A stretch of DNA of 64,000 nucleotides, taken from contig JAMFTG010000196.1 in assembly GCA_023974075.1 (NCBI GenBank), positions 42,501 through 106,500 on the forward strand, written 5' to 3'. The DNA comes from Chaenocephalus aceratus (taxonomy: Eukaryota; Chordata; Actinopteri; Perciformes; Channichthyidae). Shown here one piece after another: positions 47,876 to 60,679 of this stretch. Both the position numbers and the translations under genes were made by a program. Each line of letters opens with the position of its first letter. Position 1 is the first letter of the stretch. The notes under the pieces were generated by a model that saw only the letters and a program-made list of their open reading frames with translations, had not been told where the DNA came from and did no database searches.

Positions 47876-48243
47876 ACTTCTTGTTTTTCTTTCTTTTTCT
47901 TGTTCTTCTATTATTCTTGTTATTGCACTTCTTCTTCTTCTTCTCTTCTTCTTTTCTTCTTCTTCGTCTTCTTCTTCTTCTTCTCTTCTTCTTCTTCTTC
48001 TTCTTCTTCTTCTCTTCTTCTTCTTCTTCTTCTTTCTTCTTCTCTTCTTCTTCTTCTTTCTTCTTCTTCTTCTTCTCTTCTTCTTCTTCTCTTCTTCTTC
48101 TTCTTCTTCTTCTTCTTCTTCTTCTTCTTCTTCTTCTTCTTCTTCTTCTTCTTCTTCTTCTTCGTCTTCTTCTTCTTCTTCTTCTCTTCTTCTTTCTTCT
48201 TCTTCTTCTTCTTCTTCTTCGTCTTCTTCTTCTTCTTCTTCTT
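47876..48243. repeat. Long CTT/TTC polypyrimidine tract
   Basis: About 370 bp, almost purely CTT with CTCTT interruptions and few purines on the + strand. It produces long Ser, Leu, Phe and Lys/Arg/Glu open frames in all frames, which are artefacts. Confidence 0.97.
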
Positions 48244-48944
48244 GGTGAATCCCCAGGAATGCACCGTACTAAAATAGAGAGCTGCAGTACAGGGCTTGTC
48301 AGAAATAATAATGTGTGAAGGTAAATTGTGGTGTTGAGGATTATTGAAATTGACACAAATATCCAGCAGGCTGAGTCCAGGTCCAAAAGTGCATGGCACA
48401 CTCATGCTGTTTTCATGCTTTCACTAAGTAAGGACATCTGAAAAGCGTGTTTTTTCTACAGTTCACCACCTGGGAGAGAAAGAGAATATAACTCAATACT
48501 TTCTATACACAATACTCCCGTGATTATGACTTATGAACCTGAAATAGCTAATATGTTTGGCATGTTCTCCAAAGGCTGACAATACAAGAGAAAGCAAGGT
48601 TTTATTTTATTACAAAGGCATTGGACTTTACCAACTTCAATATCTGATATGTTTCCATTTGGACATTTTTAACGAAGCTGGGTGACCTACTTGAGAGCAT
48701 TGGACGGGGGGAATACTGTGATAATACAACTAAAACACCCTTGGCGTTAAGAAGTAATTGCAGGTGTATTTTGGGACCTCACATCCCAGAGATCCAAACA
48801 GTGCCTTTCCTGGGAATAGCGCAACAGACTATCAGAATACTGTACACAACACGATCATAAGATCCATACCATCGTGCTACCTTATCGGCGGGAGATGCTA
48901 ACCTAACACGTATAAATATTTAAAATAATTACGCTAGAACAATC

Positions 48945-51628
48945 AATCAATCATCAATGTTTTATTTATTATAGCCCAATATCCACAAATGTTACATTTG
49001 TCTCAGTGGTCTTCACAGTGTGTACAGACTATCAGTATGACATACGACACCCTCTGTCTCAGACCCCTCACATCGTACAAGGAAAACTTCCGGAGAAAAC
49101 CACAGCTTAAAGGGAACATGGGAGAAACCTAGGGAGAGCACAGAGGAGGATCCCTCTCCCAGGACGGACAGACCGTGCAACTAGATGCCGGTGTGTAAAT
49201 TGAAAAGATAATACATTTGCAACATAGGTAGTCCAAATGTTTGGAAATGCATGTTGTGTATAATAGGAAGATGAATCCACGAGGATATCCATCCAGGACC
49301 GATGATCCAGGATCACAGCCACGACTCGCGACCAGGGCTCGCGATCCAGGACACAGGGACCGCAGGATCATTCCATGACCGCGGATCCCGGCGTATATAG
49401 ACACCAAAAAGAAAGACATTGGGGAGCTGGGTTAATCGGAACATGAGAGTTCACAGGTATAGACAGAGAGAAGAGAAGAGAAGTAAGATGTCCCCCGACA
49501 AACTAAGCCATATCAGCAAAACTAGGGGCTGAATCTAATCAGCCCCTAACTATAAGCTTATCAAAAAGAGAAGGTCTTAAGCGCACTCTCTAAAACGGAT
49601 AGGTGTTCTGCCGCCCGAACACAAAACTGGAAGCTGATTCCACAAATGTAGAGCTGATAAGAAAAGGCTCTGGGCTCCATTGTCCTTTTAGAGACTCTAG
49701 GAACAACCAAACAACCCTGCATTCTTGGAACGCAATGCCCTAGTAGGCCAGTCGGATATAATGAGTTCTTTAAGGTAAGATGGTGGCTGCCCATTAAGGG
49801 CTTTGTAGGCGAGAAGAAGAATTTTAAATTCTATCCTGTGTTCTATAGGGAGCCAGTGTAAGGCAGCCAGAACAGGAGTAATGTGGTCCCTTTTCCTAAC
49901 TCTGGTTAGTACACGAGCTGCAGTAGTTTGAATCAGCTGAAGCGACTTGACTGACTTCTTGGTACTCCCTGATAATAAAGAGTTACAAATAATCCAGCCT
50001 AGAAGTAACAAATGCATGGACTAGTTTCTCTGCATCGTTTTGAGGCAAGATATGCCTGATTTTTGCAATGTTACGTAGATGGAAGTAGGCGGTCCTTGAA
50101 CTTGATTTTATGTGGGCGTTAAAGGATAAATCCTGATCAAATATAACACCAAGATTCCTTACAGTCTCACTGGAGGCCAAATTAATGCCATCCATAGATA
50201 GTATATCTTTAGATAATTTGTTTCGTAGATTCTTCGGGCCAAGTACAATAACTTCAGTTTTGGTCGTGTTTAACATCAAAAAGTTTAAGGTCATCCACGT
50301 TTTTAAGTCCTTAAGGCAGTCTTGAATTTTATTTAGATGATTAATTTCATCAGGCTTGATTGATAAATATAGTTGAGTATCATCCGCATAACAATGAAAG
50401 TTTACAGAATGATTCCTTATAATATTGCCTAACGGAAGCATATATAATGTGAACAAAATAGGTCCGAGCACTGAGCCCTGTGGCACTCCATGGCTAACTT
50501 TGGTTTGCGTGGAAGATTCATCATTAACACGTACAAACTGAGAGCGTTCAGATAGATAGGACCTAAACCAGCCTAAAGCAGTTCCCTGTATGCCAACTAA
50601 GTGCTCTAGTCTTTGCAATAGGATGTCATGGTCGATAGTATCAAATGCAGCACTGAGATCGAGCAAGACAAGAATAGAGACAAGTCCCTTGTCTGAGGCT
50701 CTTAGAATGTCATTTGTGACTTTAACCAGAGCTGTCTCTGTGCTATGATGTGTTCTAAAGCCAGACTGAAAATCTTCAAATAAATCATTGTTTTTTAAGT
50801 AATCACACAGCTGTTTTGCGACCGCTTTCTCAAGAATGTTTGAGAGGAACGGAAGATTAGAAATAGGTCTATAGTTGGCTAAAACCTCTGGATCGAGGTT
50901 GTGCTTTTTAAGAAGCGGTTTTATCACTGCTACTTTGAATGATTGTGGAACATAGCCTGATAATAAAGACATATTCATAGTATTTAATAAAGAAGTGCTA
51001 ATTAATGGAAAAACTTCCTTCAACAGCTTAGTTGGAATTGGGTCTAACATGCACGTTGATGGTTTAGAAGAGAGAATCATTGAATGTAATTGTTCAAGGT
51101 TTATGGCTGAAAAGCATTCTAGTTTACTATCTAGTGTAATATTAGAACTTACGTTTCCGGGAGCTGTTGATAACACTATACTGGTCAAAGGCAAGAGGTC
51201 ATTAATTTTGTTTCTAAGAGTAATTTTATCGTTAAAAAAGCACATAAAATCATTACTACTGAGTGCTATGGGAATAGAAGGCTCAATCGAGCTGTGGCTC
51301 TCTGTCAGCCTGGCTACAGTGCTGAAAAGAAATCTTGCATTATTCTTATTCTCATCTATTAATGAAGAGTAGTAGGCTGCTCTCGCTTTACGCAGTGCTT
51401 TCTTATTTTCATTGAGAGTAATATGCCAAATTAAACGAGATTCTTCAAGTTTAGTGGAACGCCATATATCCTTTCAAGTTGTCTCGACTTTTGCTTTATT
51501 TTGCGGGTTTCGGCATTATGCCATGGAGCTAATCTATGTTGTTTTGTTTTCTTCTTTTTCAATGGAGCAACAGAGTCTAATTTTATTCGCAGCGCATCTG
51601 TAGCACTATCAACAACGTGATCAATTTG
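48945..51628 (-). pseudogene. 5'-truncated L2-like LINE with broken reverse transcriptase
   Basis: The longest frame (51245 to 49983, 420 codons) carries reverse transcriptase motifs: [12 protein letters not shown] with the catalytic Asp (residue 196), [10 protein letters not shown] (252-261) and YADD (286-289). The same frame continues upstream to about 51,470. A 2-bp insertion (GGATATATGG) then shifts it, and it can be followed to about 51,628 (LAPWHNAETRK, DALRIKLDSVAPL). Downstream, one extra T near 49,991 turns DYCNS into a stop. A further shift near 49,713 precedes VVPRVSKRTMEPRAF. No endonuclease domain is present, so the 5' end is lost. The 3' UTR runs to a TCAATCAATCA-type tail near 48,945. 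I place it in the L2-like group by the motif style and the tail, but a CR1-like assignment is possible. It is inactive. Confidence 0.85.
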
Positions 51629-51629
51629 G

Positions 51630-51925
51630 GGTGGGGCCAGGCCAACGGCCAGGGCATTCTATCAAGGATGTAGAATACCTTGGTTGAAGGACAAGATCTG
51701 ATTGGTTGCTTTCTTTTCTAACACAAAACCACTGAAATGCGTAGCATGGTCCGAGAAGGACAAACAAATCAACGTAACACTGTAATATTACAGATCAACA
51801 ACACAGATACCATTCTCATTTATTCATTTTATTTATATAATTAAATCCATTTTTGTTTGTTTTATCTGAGTGTTCCAGGTATTCTCTGAATACCTTGAAG
51901 GCCCTGACGGTTCGCCACTGCACTT
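51630..51925. mobile_element. Possible small hAT-like element
   Basis: Near the left, GGCCAACGGCCAGGGC...TAGAATACCT and near the right, read back, GGCGAACCGTCAGGGC...GAGAATACCT form imperfect inverted ends. The element would abut the truncated LINE. The flanking duplication is not clear. Confidence 0.4.
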
Positions 51926-51936
51926 CAGAAATCATA

Positions 51937-52322
51937 AAAGTGGGGTCTTGCTGAACATAACGGTTAAATATCATTAACATCTTATTTCCTGCAATATTCC
52001 GAAACCCAATCGTTAAATCCTTTGTGATTTGTCTTTTGGGACTAAGTTCGGGGTCGGACTACAAAAAAACGTAATCTCAGCACCACTCTTTGACGTTTTT
52101 TCTCACTTTGAAACCCTCGTATGGTGAAAGTATAGGAGCTAACGAAGCTACCAAAAAAGTAGCCTTTACTACGTGGGTGTTTCTCAATCTCGAGTACGCT
52201 TGCTTGGTAGCACATGTCTCCGAGCGTCTTGCTTCAGAAGCGAGGCAAGAATACTTCCTGGCCTCGGAAAACGAAGAGTGGACCAGGCGAGCAAGTGTGC
52301 AGGTGTGCGTCATACGAGAGGC
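51937..52322. mobile_element. Dispersed repeat, related to 58,840-58,990
   Basis: CTTGCTGAACATAACGG...TTCCTGCAATATTC...GATTTGTCTTTTGGGACTAA resembles CCTGCTGAACAAAACG...TTCTGCAATATTC...GATTTGTATTTTGGGACTAA at 58,858-58,965. From about 52,170 another repeat begins (TGTTTCTCAATCTCGAGTAC). It appears to continue after the hAT-like insertion, at 53518. Confidence 0.4.
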
Positions 52323-53509
52323 CAGGGCTCGAGCTTAAGGACGTCCCGTCGTCCCGGGGCCGAAAAAATAGTGTCGGGGAGGATAACAAATAATTTTGGG
52401 ACGAATTTGGGACGAGAGTTAAAATAAACGGCGATGAAAATTAAAACGACTGCACGTTTTGTGAAGCACAAAGTTATTAAACCTCCTTGTCAACATAAAC
52501 ACACGCACAAAACATTTAGAAACCCGCAAAATACACACATGTAGCTACAGCTGTGCCGCTGGCTGTGCCCGCGAATTCCTGGCCTGCAAATTCGCGGGTC
52601 TAGCTATGTACTGAGTGTGTGTATTTCGCGGGTTGAGTGTCAATGGCATCCCGTGGAGGAATTCTGAAATATTTTACCGTTACATCACAAAAACGCACAG
52701 CAGAACCAGACCCTGGAGCGCCGGCCTCTTTATTTACTTACTCCTCTTCATCCCCTATGGGTAATAAGGCTGAGAAGAGAACTCTCCATCGTATTTAGTC
52801 CTTAGCAATATGCTGCGCCTCTCCCCATGTAGGGATGGGTACCGAGCCCCGGTGTTAAACGGGCCCCGGGCCGGAATTATTAAAGACAGTGGTAACGTTA
52901 AGCTCCGACGTTATCGGACTTTTTATCGGTACTGGAGACATTTAAAAAATATATGTCATATGTATTATTGCTACATACACATTATATCGCAGTTTTAGTT
53001 TCGCCAACTCCGTTTCTAATATGCAATAAGACTAAAACATGCGTCTATGATGTATTTTCGAGCTTTCCAATCCAGACGAGATCTCTCTCTCCCGTCTGGG
53101 TGCGAGGGGGCGGGCCGTTTGTAAAGGTCTCCTGACTGTGTTACAGACAGTCATCCTGGTTAGTGGTTACTCTGGGTTCTGTCTTCTGTCTTCAGGACAG
53201 AGTTGGATTTTTTGTTAATCGGATGGGACTTGATTAGATTCAATATTAGAGCAATCTTCTCGTTTGTGTGTTTGTTTAAATATATTTGGCCTTTGTTTAT
53301 GTGATTGAATGATTTACTCAAATAAAAAGGTTGATGAAATATCATCTAATGATTTGTATGATGTTTTATTTATGTTAAAGGTCACTTTGAATGATTTTAA
53401 CTAATGATAATGTAGAAAAACTAACATTTTAATTCGGGACGGTCCACATTAATTTCGGGACGGCTTAGATTGTATTTCGGGACGGTTCCGGGAGGATGGG
53501 GAGCCCTGT
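52323..53509. mobile_element. hAT-like element, about 1.19 kb
   Basis: The ends share CAGGGCTC (left CAGGGCTCGAGC; right, read back, CAGGGCTCCCC). The 8-bp duplication CGAGAGGC is at 52315-52322 and 53510-53517, with one extra base at the right end. Subterminal GGGACG words recur on both sides (GGACGTCCCG, CGGGACGG). No transposase frame is seen. Confidence 0.75.
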
Positions 53510-55734
53510 CGAGAGGCCCCACCTTACATTTCCCACCACAGATTTGGGGAAATTGGTCCGTGCGCAAAGCATTGTGGGGATTTTAAGACCACGGAGTCTA
53601 CACATGTGCAGCCTCGAAATGTCTCCAAACGAAGTTCGCCGGGCTCGGTAGAATTCCAAGTGTGCTGGACATTGGAACAGTCCTTCGGCGGCACTCGATG
53701 ACGTAGTATGCTTGAAATAGTGGCTCTGGAGCAGCTTTCCTCGACAGTGAGAAACACCCCGTGACTTTCCTTACACATCGTACCCGTCTCTGGAGAATCT
53801 TACTTCCTGTTAGCTACTTTTCATCTACTTCTTCTTCGTCCTCTTAATCTTCCCTCCTCTCTCCTGTCAGTCGTTTAGCCACAGGGCAGCTCGAGGCTTC
53901 CACTGTGGGGAGTCATAGAAAAGTAAATTGCTTTAGACACGCCTTTTCCCAACTTGAAAGGACACGGGGAAAGATGCTAGGGATTAGAGAAGAGCTATGT
54001 TATATGTTTAATAAAAGGATCATGAATTTCTTTATTTTTCATGAAAAGAGACCCAGTGGACACCCTGAAAGCCACCACAATGGTTCTTTTGAATACATTT
54101 AGAAACTACGGCTGTGATACAGTGAGTGCTGCAGGAGATGGATTGGAGAATGGGAGTATGGGGGGGGGGGGTAATCAGGGCTGCCAGTGGCGTTCATATC
54201 ACACAGTGTCAAAGAACAATGGCGACAGGCAGACACGCTGAGAGGAAATCTGACGGCCAGGAGAGGTTTCTGCGGGCTTTAGCGGGGATAACAATTCATT
54301 TCATCGCGCTGCTTTGTTCCCAGTCTTTTCACGGCCAGAAAAATTAGACACGAGTGGAACGGGGAGGAGGGCAGTAAAAAGGAGCTCGCTAATTAATAAA
54401 GTCAGCTGAGAGCGCCTCTGGAATGGAGGGGTTTGAGGAAATTCCTCCTTTTAATCAACTCGTGTGTGTAGCAGAACATGGGAGGAAAGACAAAAGGGAA
54501 GTGAGAGCTCGGGGCTTCGCTGAAAGAAGTTTTTCCTCCGTTAAATGGAGCTGTGTGTTTGTGTATTGATTTAGTGCTAATTTCACAGGTTGTGGCTTCA
54601 TTCTGCAGGCTTGTCACTTCTTGATCTGTGTCCCCGCGTCCAGGCAGCACGCCAGCATGTGTTTCTGAAAAACATGGTGTACCCAAGCCATACACACAGG
54701 CACGTAGTCACCGAACAAAACCTTTGGTGTCAAACGAGGTAAAGCTTCAGCCCATGACAGATATCCAATAGAAACATTGTGTGATAACGACCTTCATTTG
54801 TTCTGGGGCTCTATGGAAATCAATACAATACAATGTGCAATCATAGTTGTATTCGCTTTTCTGGTAACGCCACCGAGGCAGCACTTTATTAAAAAGAAAC
54901 ATCAAAGCAATGCAACTGAATGAAAATGGATGTATGTACAACCAGAACAACCTGCTTTGTTCTGGCACGAGTTAGGACTTAATGATTAGTCCAGTTTAAA
55001 GGAGCTCTATTATGTGCTTTGGGTGGTTCCCTTTCCTGTAGTGTGTTATTTATGTTTTGTGCATGTCAATGGTCTGCATCGGCTTACATCTCAACCTCCA
55101 GAGGGAGTTCTCTCACACACACTGTTGATGCAAATGGTGTAGTGGCCGACGATGGTACCACATCTTCCCTGTCGGTCTGTGACATCATTTGGGCCCCAAA
55201 ACACCTTTTCCCGTTGACTTCCATCGTGAAAGAGACTTCTGTAAATCAGAGGGTACTTCTTTTTTGTTCGATATTCAACTGCCCAGTATGAACACTTTTC
55301 ACAGCGTCTACAAGTTGTAAGATGCGCTCGAAGCCGAATCCAGAGTTTTTTACCTCTGACTGAGCTGTGATCAACCGTGACGCTGCAGATAGGAGGCGGG
55401 GCTTAAGCAAGTGCGCACTCTCTATTGGTCGAGATACCATATTTGGCTGTCGAGAGGCAGGACATTTCGCCGTCCGCCTCTAACGCTGTAATCCGTTCTC
55501 TTTATAGATCCATGCATGAAACACTTCCATTGAACTCCTTTGTTAACTTCCGCAACATAATGACATCACTATGTAACAGTTGCGCTTCTTTTGGCTAGCG
55601 CTCCAACACATTGTACGTGATGGGCTAAGGGGCGGGACATCTCTAAGCGGTTGACCAATCACAACAGAGCCGGCCAGCTAACCAATCAAGCAGACTGGGC
55701 TCTGGTTTGATCTTTAAATCCAATCCATTTTCAA

Positions 55735-56075
55735 TCAATCAACAACTTTATTAATCCCGCAAGGGGCAATTGGTTATGAGCAGCAGCTTGTGTCATGAAC
55801 ACAGGCAGGAACATACAAGAAGAAAACACACAGATACACTCGGAAGCACAGATGTGGATAATTCCAATTTACACTATAAATAGTTCAAAGCATCACAATA
55901 ATAAATAAATAAATAAATAATCAAGTTAAAAGCCTTTTCAAGAATTTAAAAGTTTGAGTGCAGAAGGGACGAATGATTTAGAAAAGTGATTAGTCCTTTG
56001 AGCAGGTCGAGCATATCTACGCCCTGATGGCAACAGACGAAATTCATGTGAAAGTACACGACCTGGAGAGTTCAG
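55735..56075 (-). pseudogene. Rex1-like LINE 3' fragment
   Basis: On the - strand a short frame reads FRLLPSGRRYARPAQRTNHF and then SKSFVPSALKLLNS before a stop. This is the typical C terminus of Rex1-like and related fish LINEs. The 3' end is GGGATTAATAAAGTTGTTGATTG with TGAT repeats. The rest of the protein is missing. Confidence 0.6.
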
Positions 56076-56077
56076 AA

Positions 56078-56833
56078 CGCACAAGTGTCACCTGGTCTGT
56101 AAAAAGCAAGAGAAAAGAAGTGGGTTTTTAAAGGAGATTTAAAACAGGCAGAGTTGGTGCAAGTCTGACCTGGAGGGGCAAGTCTGACCTGGAGGGGCAA
56201 TCCGTTCCATACTCTGGAGCTGCGACAGCAAAGGCTCCGTCTCCTCGCTGCTCTCACCTCCACTTAGGGTCGACCAGAAGGAGTCTGTCAGCAGACCTCA
56301 GTGACCGTGTGGGTGAGTATGGTTTTAAAAGATCTGCCAGGTACGGTGGGGCTAAACCGTTTAGGGCCTTGTATGCGAACAGTAACATTTTAAAATGGAT
56401 TATAAAACTGACTGGTAGCCAATGCAACGAGGCGAGTACAGGCGTAATATGTTCACGCCTGCCTGTCCTCGTAAGGAGGCGCGCAGCAGCATTCTGGACC
56501 AGCTGAAGGCGAGACAGGGAAGCCTGGCTTACTCCAATGCACAGAGCGATGCAGTAATCCAGTTTAGTGGATATAAAACAATGTATTACTTTCTCAAAGT
56601 CATGAAAAGAAAGGAAAGGCTAAAGGGCTTTGCTAAAAGTCTGAGCTGAAAGAAGCTGGATTTGACCACAGAATTGATCTGTTTGTCTAGTTTCAAATCA
56701 CGATCAATCCGTGCACCCAGGTTTGTGACAATGGGAATCCAGCACAGGCGGGGCATTGGGGCCACCACTGGGTATTATCACCTCGGCCATCCAGGCTCTG
56801 ATGTCCTGCAGACAGTCAGACAGGCGTCACTGA
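56078..56833 (-). pseudogene. L2-like LINE fragment, second family
   Basis: In order on the - strand: RLSDCLQDIRAWMAE (56,790-56,833), VTNLGARIDRDLKLDKQINS (about 56,670-56,730), and then LQLVQNAAA-type and LHWLPV-type sequence in shifted frames. SRVWNGLPLQV...CFKSPLKTHFFSLAF follows at the end (56,072-56,263). Residues between WMAE and VTNLG are largely deleted. GGGGCAAGTCTGACCTGGA is duplicated in tandem near 56,165-56,200. Dead and 5'-truncated. Confidence 0.7.
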
Positions 56834-58447
56834 GGGTTTAAAGCATTACAGCATGGGGACATGTCACAGTGGAGACACTACATACAAATATGAACCTGAG
56901 CAGATAGGGCCCCTTGAAACTGTTCTCTGCCGTATGCAGTAGGAACGACTGCTATATATTTCTGTAATTATGTCCTGCGGGCAAAAGGTGACTGCAGCAC
57001 TGCAGAAGTGAGGCTGAACGCAGGAAACAGTCACCTCCTGCCTAATGGACTTTTAATTGAACAGGAGTCATTGAGCAGAGGACTTTGATGACTAGAGGAA
57101 AGCAAAGTCCAGCGAACGATCCTCTCTCCGTTCCGTATGTCCGCAGCAAAACCAATTCATAATAATTAACAATTGTCTTTCGGACAAAAACCTGTCATCC
57201 CCTTTCATCGCCCGTCTGCCTGTCTTTCTCTCCTCTGCCCTTCACTTCGACATTCTGAACTGAGATACCCGGGGACTTAAGTAGGCTCTTTGTGACTCTG
57301 AGCCCGCCATTCTCTGTCCTTGGGAGGCTTAACGTACGATAACATCTCATCGGGCGGTGGAGAGACACACGACAAAAAGGCAGGCGAGTGGGTAAGATTA
57401 CTGATGCCCCGGAGAACAAACAAAAATATGTTAAATGCACCTTGTGTCACTCATAAATAGAAAAATGCCATTCAAGGAATAAAACCTGCTTTTCATCCTG
57501 CGGTCCTCCGAAGGGGATTCCTATTCAATCGCGCCGGCATCTCTATTGTCGAAGATTTGATTTGTTTTTTTGTCAAAATTCACTATAGTGAAGCCTGAGG
57601 AGCCTTCGTCTTGTGTTTGGTTTGCCTGTGTGGGGGGGGGGGTGATAACCAGAGATGGGAAGCTAAAGAACAGCTTACCTCATCTCCCTCAGCGTCTGAT
57701 ATTACAGAATGGGATCGTAAAGGTCTCCGTGGCGATGAAGCTCCAGCTGCAAATGGTTGCTTTTTCCCCGTGCTAGAGTTTATCTCCTGGAGAGGTGGGG
57801 GTCGGAGAAATGACAAAGCAAACAATTATCTTTCTGAGAGGAGAGCTCTTGGATTGGAAAGTTGCTTTTGGGGTAGCCGGCACAGCGAGGGTTAGGGGAG
57901 GTTAATGTGAAATCTCACGGCGACTAAGAGCGGCCGGCGGGGAAAAAGTTGGAGGGAACGGCAGGGGGGGGGGGGGAGCATACTGCCGAGGAGGGGAGGG
58001 ATTGGAATACATCTCAATCGAGCGCTCTGGTTCTGTCAGAGCTGTTCCGGGTCACGTGATGAGCGCTGGCCAGTGAGCTCAGTCCATTACAAACAGATGA
58101 GACGATCGCTCATCCTGTTACGACTCAAGGCCTACCGCCCTCCCCCCGCTGCCGCTGCAGACAGGTACAAATGTAAAGCTGAGCGATGCCCTAAATTGGA
58201 TCCAGTAACTAGGGCAATGGAAGTACATTATCGCTTTACGATCTGGACACTGGACATCTCAACTAGAAACGATGAGTCCGCCGCGCCCCTCCTGACATCT
58301 TCCAGATATGACTCTGGTAATATTCATTAGACGTATAGCCTCTCCGCGGGTCGTATAACGGAACAGGAGAGCGATACATTACTTTGTTTTGCACAGCTGC
58401 CATGTCGGAAGAAAAAAAAATCTCCCCTTAAACCCACTGCCAGATTT

Positions 58448-58560
58448 GTCATTGTATTTATAGACCTGGCAACGCTGATTGAGAGAGGAAGCTGTGAGAG
58501 GGAACAAAGGAGTGGCAGAGGGAAAGCATACATGCACGAGGATTGGCTGAAATGATACAG
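58448..58560 (+). repeat. Dispersed repeat, copy 1 of a close pair
   Basis: TTGAGAGAGGAAGCTGTGAG, AGGGAACAAAGGAGTGGCAG and AGGGAAAGCATAC are repeated at 58,971-59,085 with few changes. It is likely one transposon end copied twice. Confidence 0.75.
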
Positions 58561-58970
58561 TGGTGATACGCTTACTTTGTCTGAAAGCGGTTTTTTGAAT
58601 GACTTTTTGGGTAGATAATAACGTCTGTCGTTGTAGATATTTTCCCAGCATGTTTTTACGACATACAATACGTCAGTAAAACCGCGGTTGCCAACAAGTG
58701 TCTAAATGAGACGACTGAACATCATCACACCGATAACGCTAGCCTCCTTTAGCTTAGCGGTGTGGATGGGAAGTCATATGGTCGTTCCTTAATAGTCTAA
58801 CGTTAGCTCTTGAGATATTTACGGCGATTTACGCTTCAGATATCATAAATGTGGCGTCCTGCTGAACAAAACGTTTCAATAAGTATCATTGACGTCTTGT
58901 TTTCTGCAATATTCAGAGATCAGAAGGTAAGATTCCTTCGCGATTTGTATTTTGGGACTAACTTTGGGGT

Positions 58971-59085
58971 CTTTGTCATCGTGTGTGTACACCTGGCAAC
59001 ACTGATTGAGAGAGGAAGCTGTGAGAGGGAACAAAGGAGTGGCAGAGGGAAAGCATACCACAAGGAATGACTGAAATGATACAGC
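58971..59085 (+). repeat. Dispersed repeat, copy 2 of a close pair
   Basis: It matches 58,448-58,560 over about 110 bp in the same direction, about 520 bp further on. The preceding sequence (58,846-58,970) resembles 51,937-52,060. Confidence 0.75.
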
Positions 59086-59353
59086 GAGAGGGGGGTTATC
59101 AATCAACACAATTGTGCATTTACTCTGAGAGCGCCAGAGCAAGGCTTAAGGTATAGATAGATGCACGCAGCTCCATCATAAACGCTCTCTGTGGCTTAGC
59201 TTTCCTTTTTATTACCTGTGCTGTCAAATGCGTGTGGGCTGCGGTAATGGAAGTGATTGATAACAGTGCATGAAATTAAGCTTTCCCAGTCCCAGAGCGG
59301 TGGGACTATAGGCAGTAGATTTTCATTCCCATGCCTGAATCAATGCTAATATT

Positions 59354-60129
59354 AAGGTCACATGTCACGGCCATTTCCCACTGATCATAGTTCCATCGTT
59401 GAGGTCTACGAGAATAGATTTAACTGTGCAATTTTCCAAACTCACATTGGTTTCGCATACAGCGTCTCTGTAAAGTATGTGTATTCACTCTCTCCACCAA
59501 ACGGCTCGTTGCAGCTCTTTCCCCCTCCCTGTGAGCCAAGTGTGCTCCGATTGGTCGGGACCAGTCGGGACGTTGTGAATCGCGCTGAGCTCCGTGGAGG
59601 TTGTTCCTCCTGTTTAGCGATACACAGCGAAACACAGCCAAACTCACCCTGAGCACACACAAAGTCACAGCCGAAGTAAAAACAATAAGTGTGGCTTTAT
59701 ATGGAGTAAGAGAAAGGTTGATAGACGCTGTGAGAATGGGTCTGCAGGGAGAATTTCGCCGCGATCCCAACTGTCTGTTATCAGCCTGCAGCCGGGAGGA
59801 GAGATCAGCAGAGCTGCCTGCACTGAGTGTGTGAGGAAGTCCGTGGATTGGTCAATTTGGACCAATCAGCGGGGGCTTAACGTAACGGCCGTGGACGTAA
59901 CGTAACGGCTCCACGGATTGGTCCATTTCGTTCCGGGGACGACATGACATCAGATGTACCCGGAAGAATCAAATGGACAGTGACGTATCTCCAACGAGGC
60001 GTTTTGGGGAGGTATTTTCTGTTAGAGTTTACTTTGAGGGTTTTGACTCTGCAGACCGTTTACATGAAAAAACCTTCATAACAACAAGGGGACGGGCGCG
60101 ATAACCGGAAAAGCATGACATGTGACCTT
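59354..60129. mobile_element. DNA transposon with AAGGTCACATGTCA ends
   Basis: The left end AAGGTCACATGTCA (59354-59367) and the right end TGACATGTGACCTT (60116-60129) are perfect 14-bp inverted repeats. The 776-bp interior has palindromic ACCAATC/GATTGGT and CGTAACG words and no transposase. The flanks are AT-rich and the target duplication is not certain. Confidence 0.7.
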
Positions 60130-60679
60130 TAAGTTAAGGATTTATGGAAGAAGTGAAAAGCATGAGTGCTTCCCAGCTACCTGCATTATATTGCAACATC
60201 CATACAATCCAAAATGTTGTGTCAATATCTGAGCTGTAGTTTGCACAAAGCAGAGATTCATCCAGAAGTTATTGAAAGTAAAAATGACATTAGGTGGAAG
60301 TTCAAACAATTACATCACAGATAAAATCTTGCACAATATCAGTCGGATGCGTTGATCGCTAACTGTTTGCTAACGAGTAGCTAGCTAATTAAGTAAGGGA
60401 TAGTGTGTCCGCCGAAAACACATCATCTCGCTTCGTTACATACTAAATAAACCAACAACTTGGTTCATAATATCGATTTAAAAATGGTCGTGCTTCTGCT
60501 AAGAAAAATAGTCAGTTCAACTGCGTAAGCAACAGCTGAACCGTGGTGGTGACAACAACGTAGCTTAAAATGACGGCAGCACTGATCGAGGTTTTCTGTA
60601 ACTGTCGAGGGTCTGATCACATTTTATTTTTCACTAAACCGTCTTTACACACTGCCTGACACCATAATGTGTTCCCGTT

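Larger units (their letters stand above)
55000..56913. mobile_element. TTAA-type transposon with LINE debris inside
   Basis: The left end AGGAGCTCTATTATG follows TTAA (54996-54999). The right end, read back, begins AAGGGGCCCTATCTGC, and its flank is now TTGA. Inside, 55,189-55,620 is nearly identical to 25,140-25,605. A single relic of the 57-bp satellite unit (GGAGACACTACATAC and TATGAACCTGAGCAG) sits at 56,870-56,905, just inside the right end. LINE fragments fill 55,735-56,833. Confidence 0.6.

Noticed and set aside
47835..48405. Ser/Leu/Phe- and Lys/Arg/Glu-rich frames of up to 175 codons
   Set aside because: Produced by the CTT/TTC tract.
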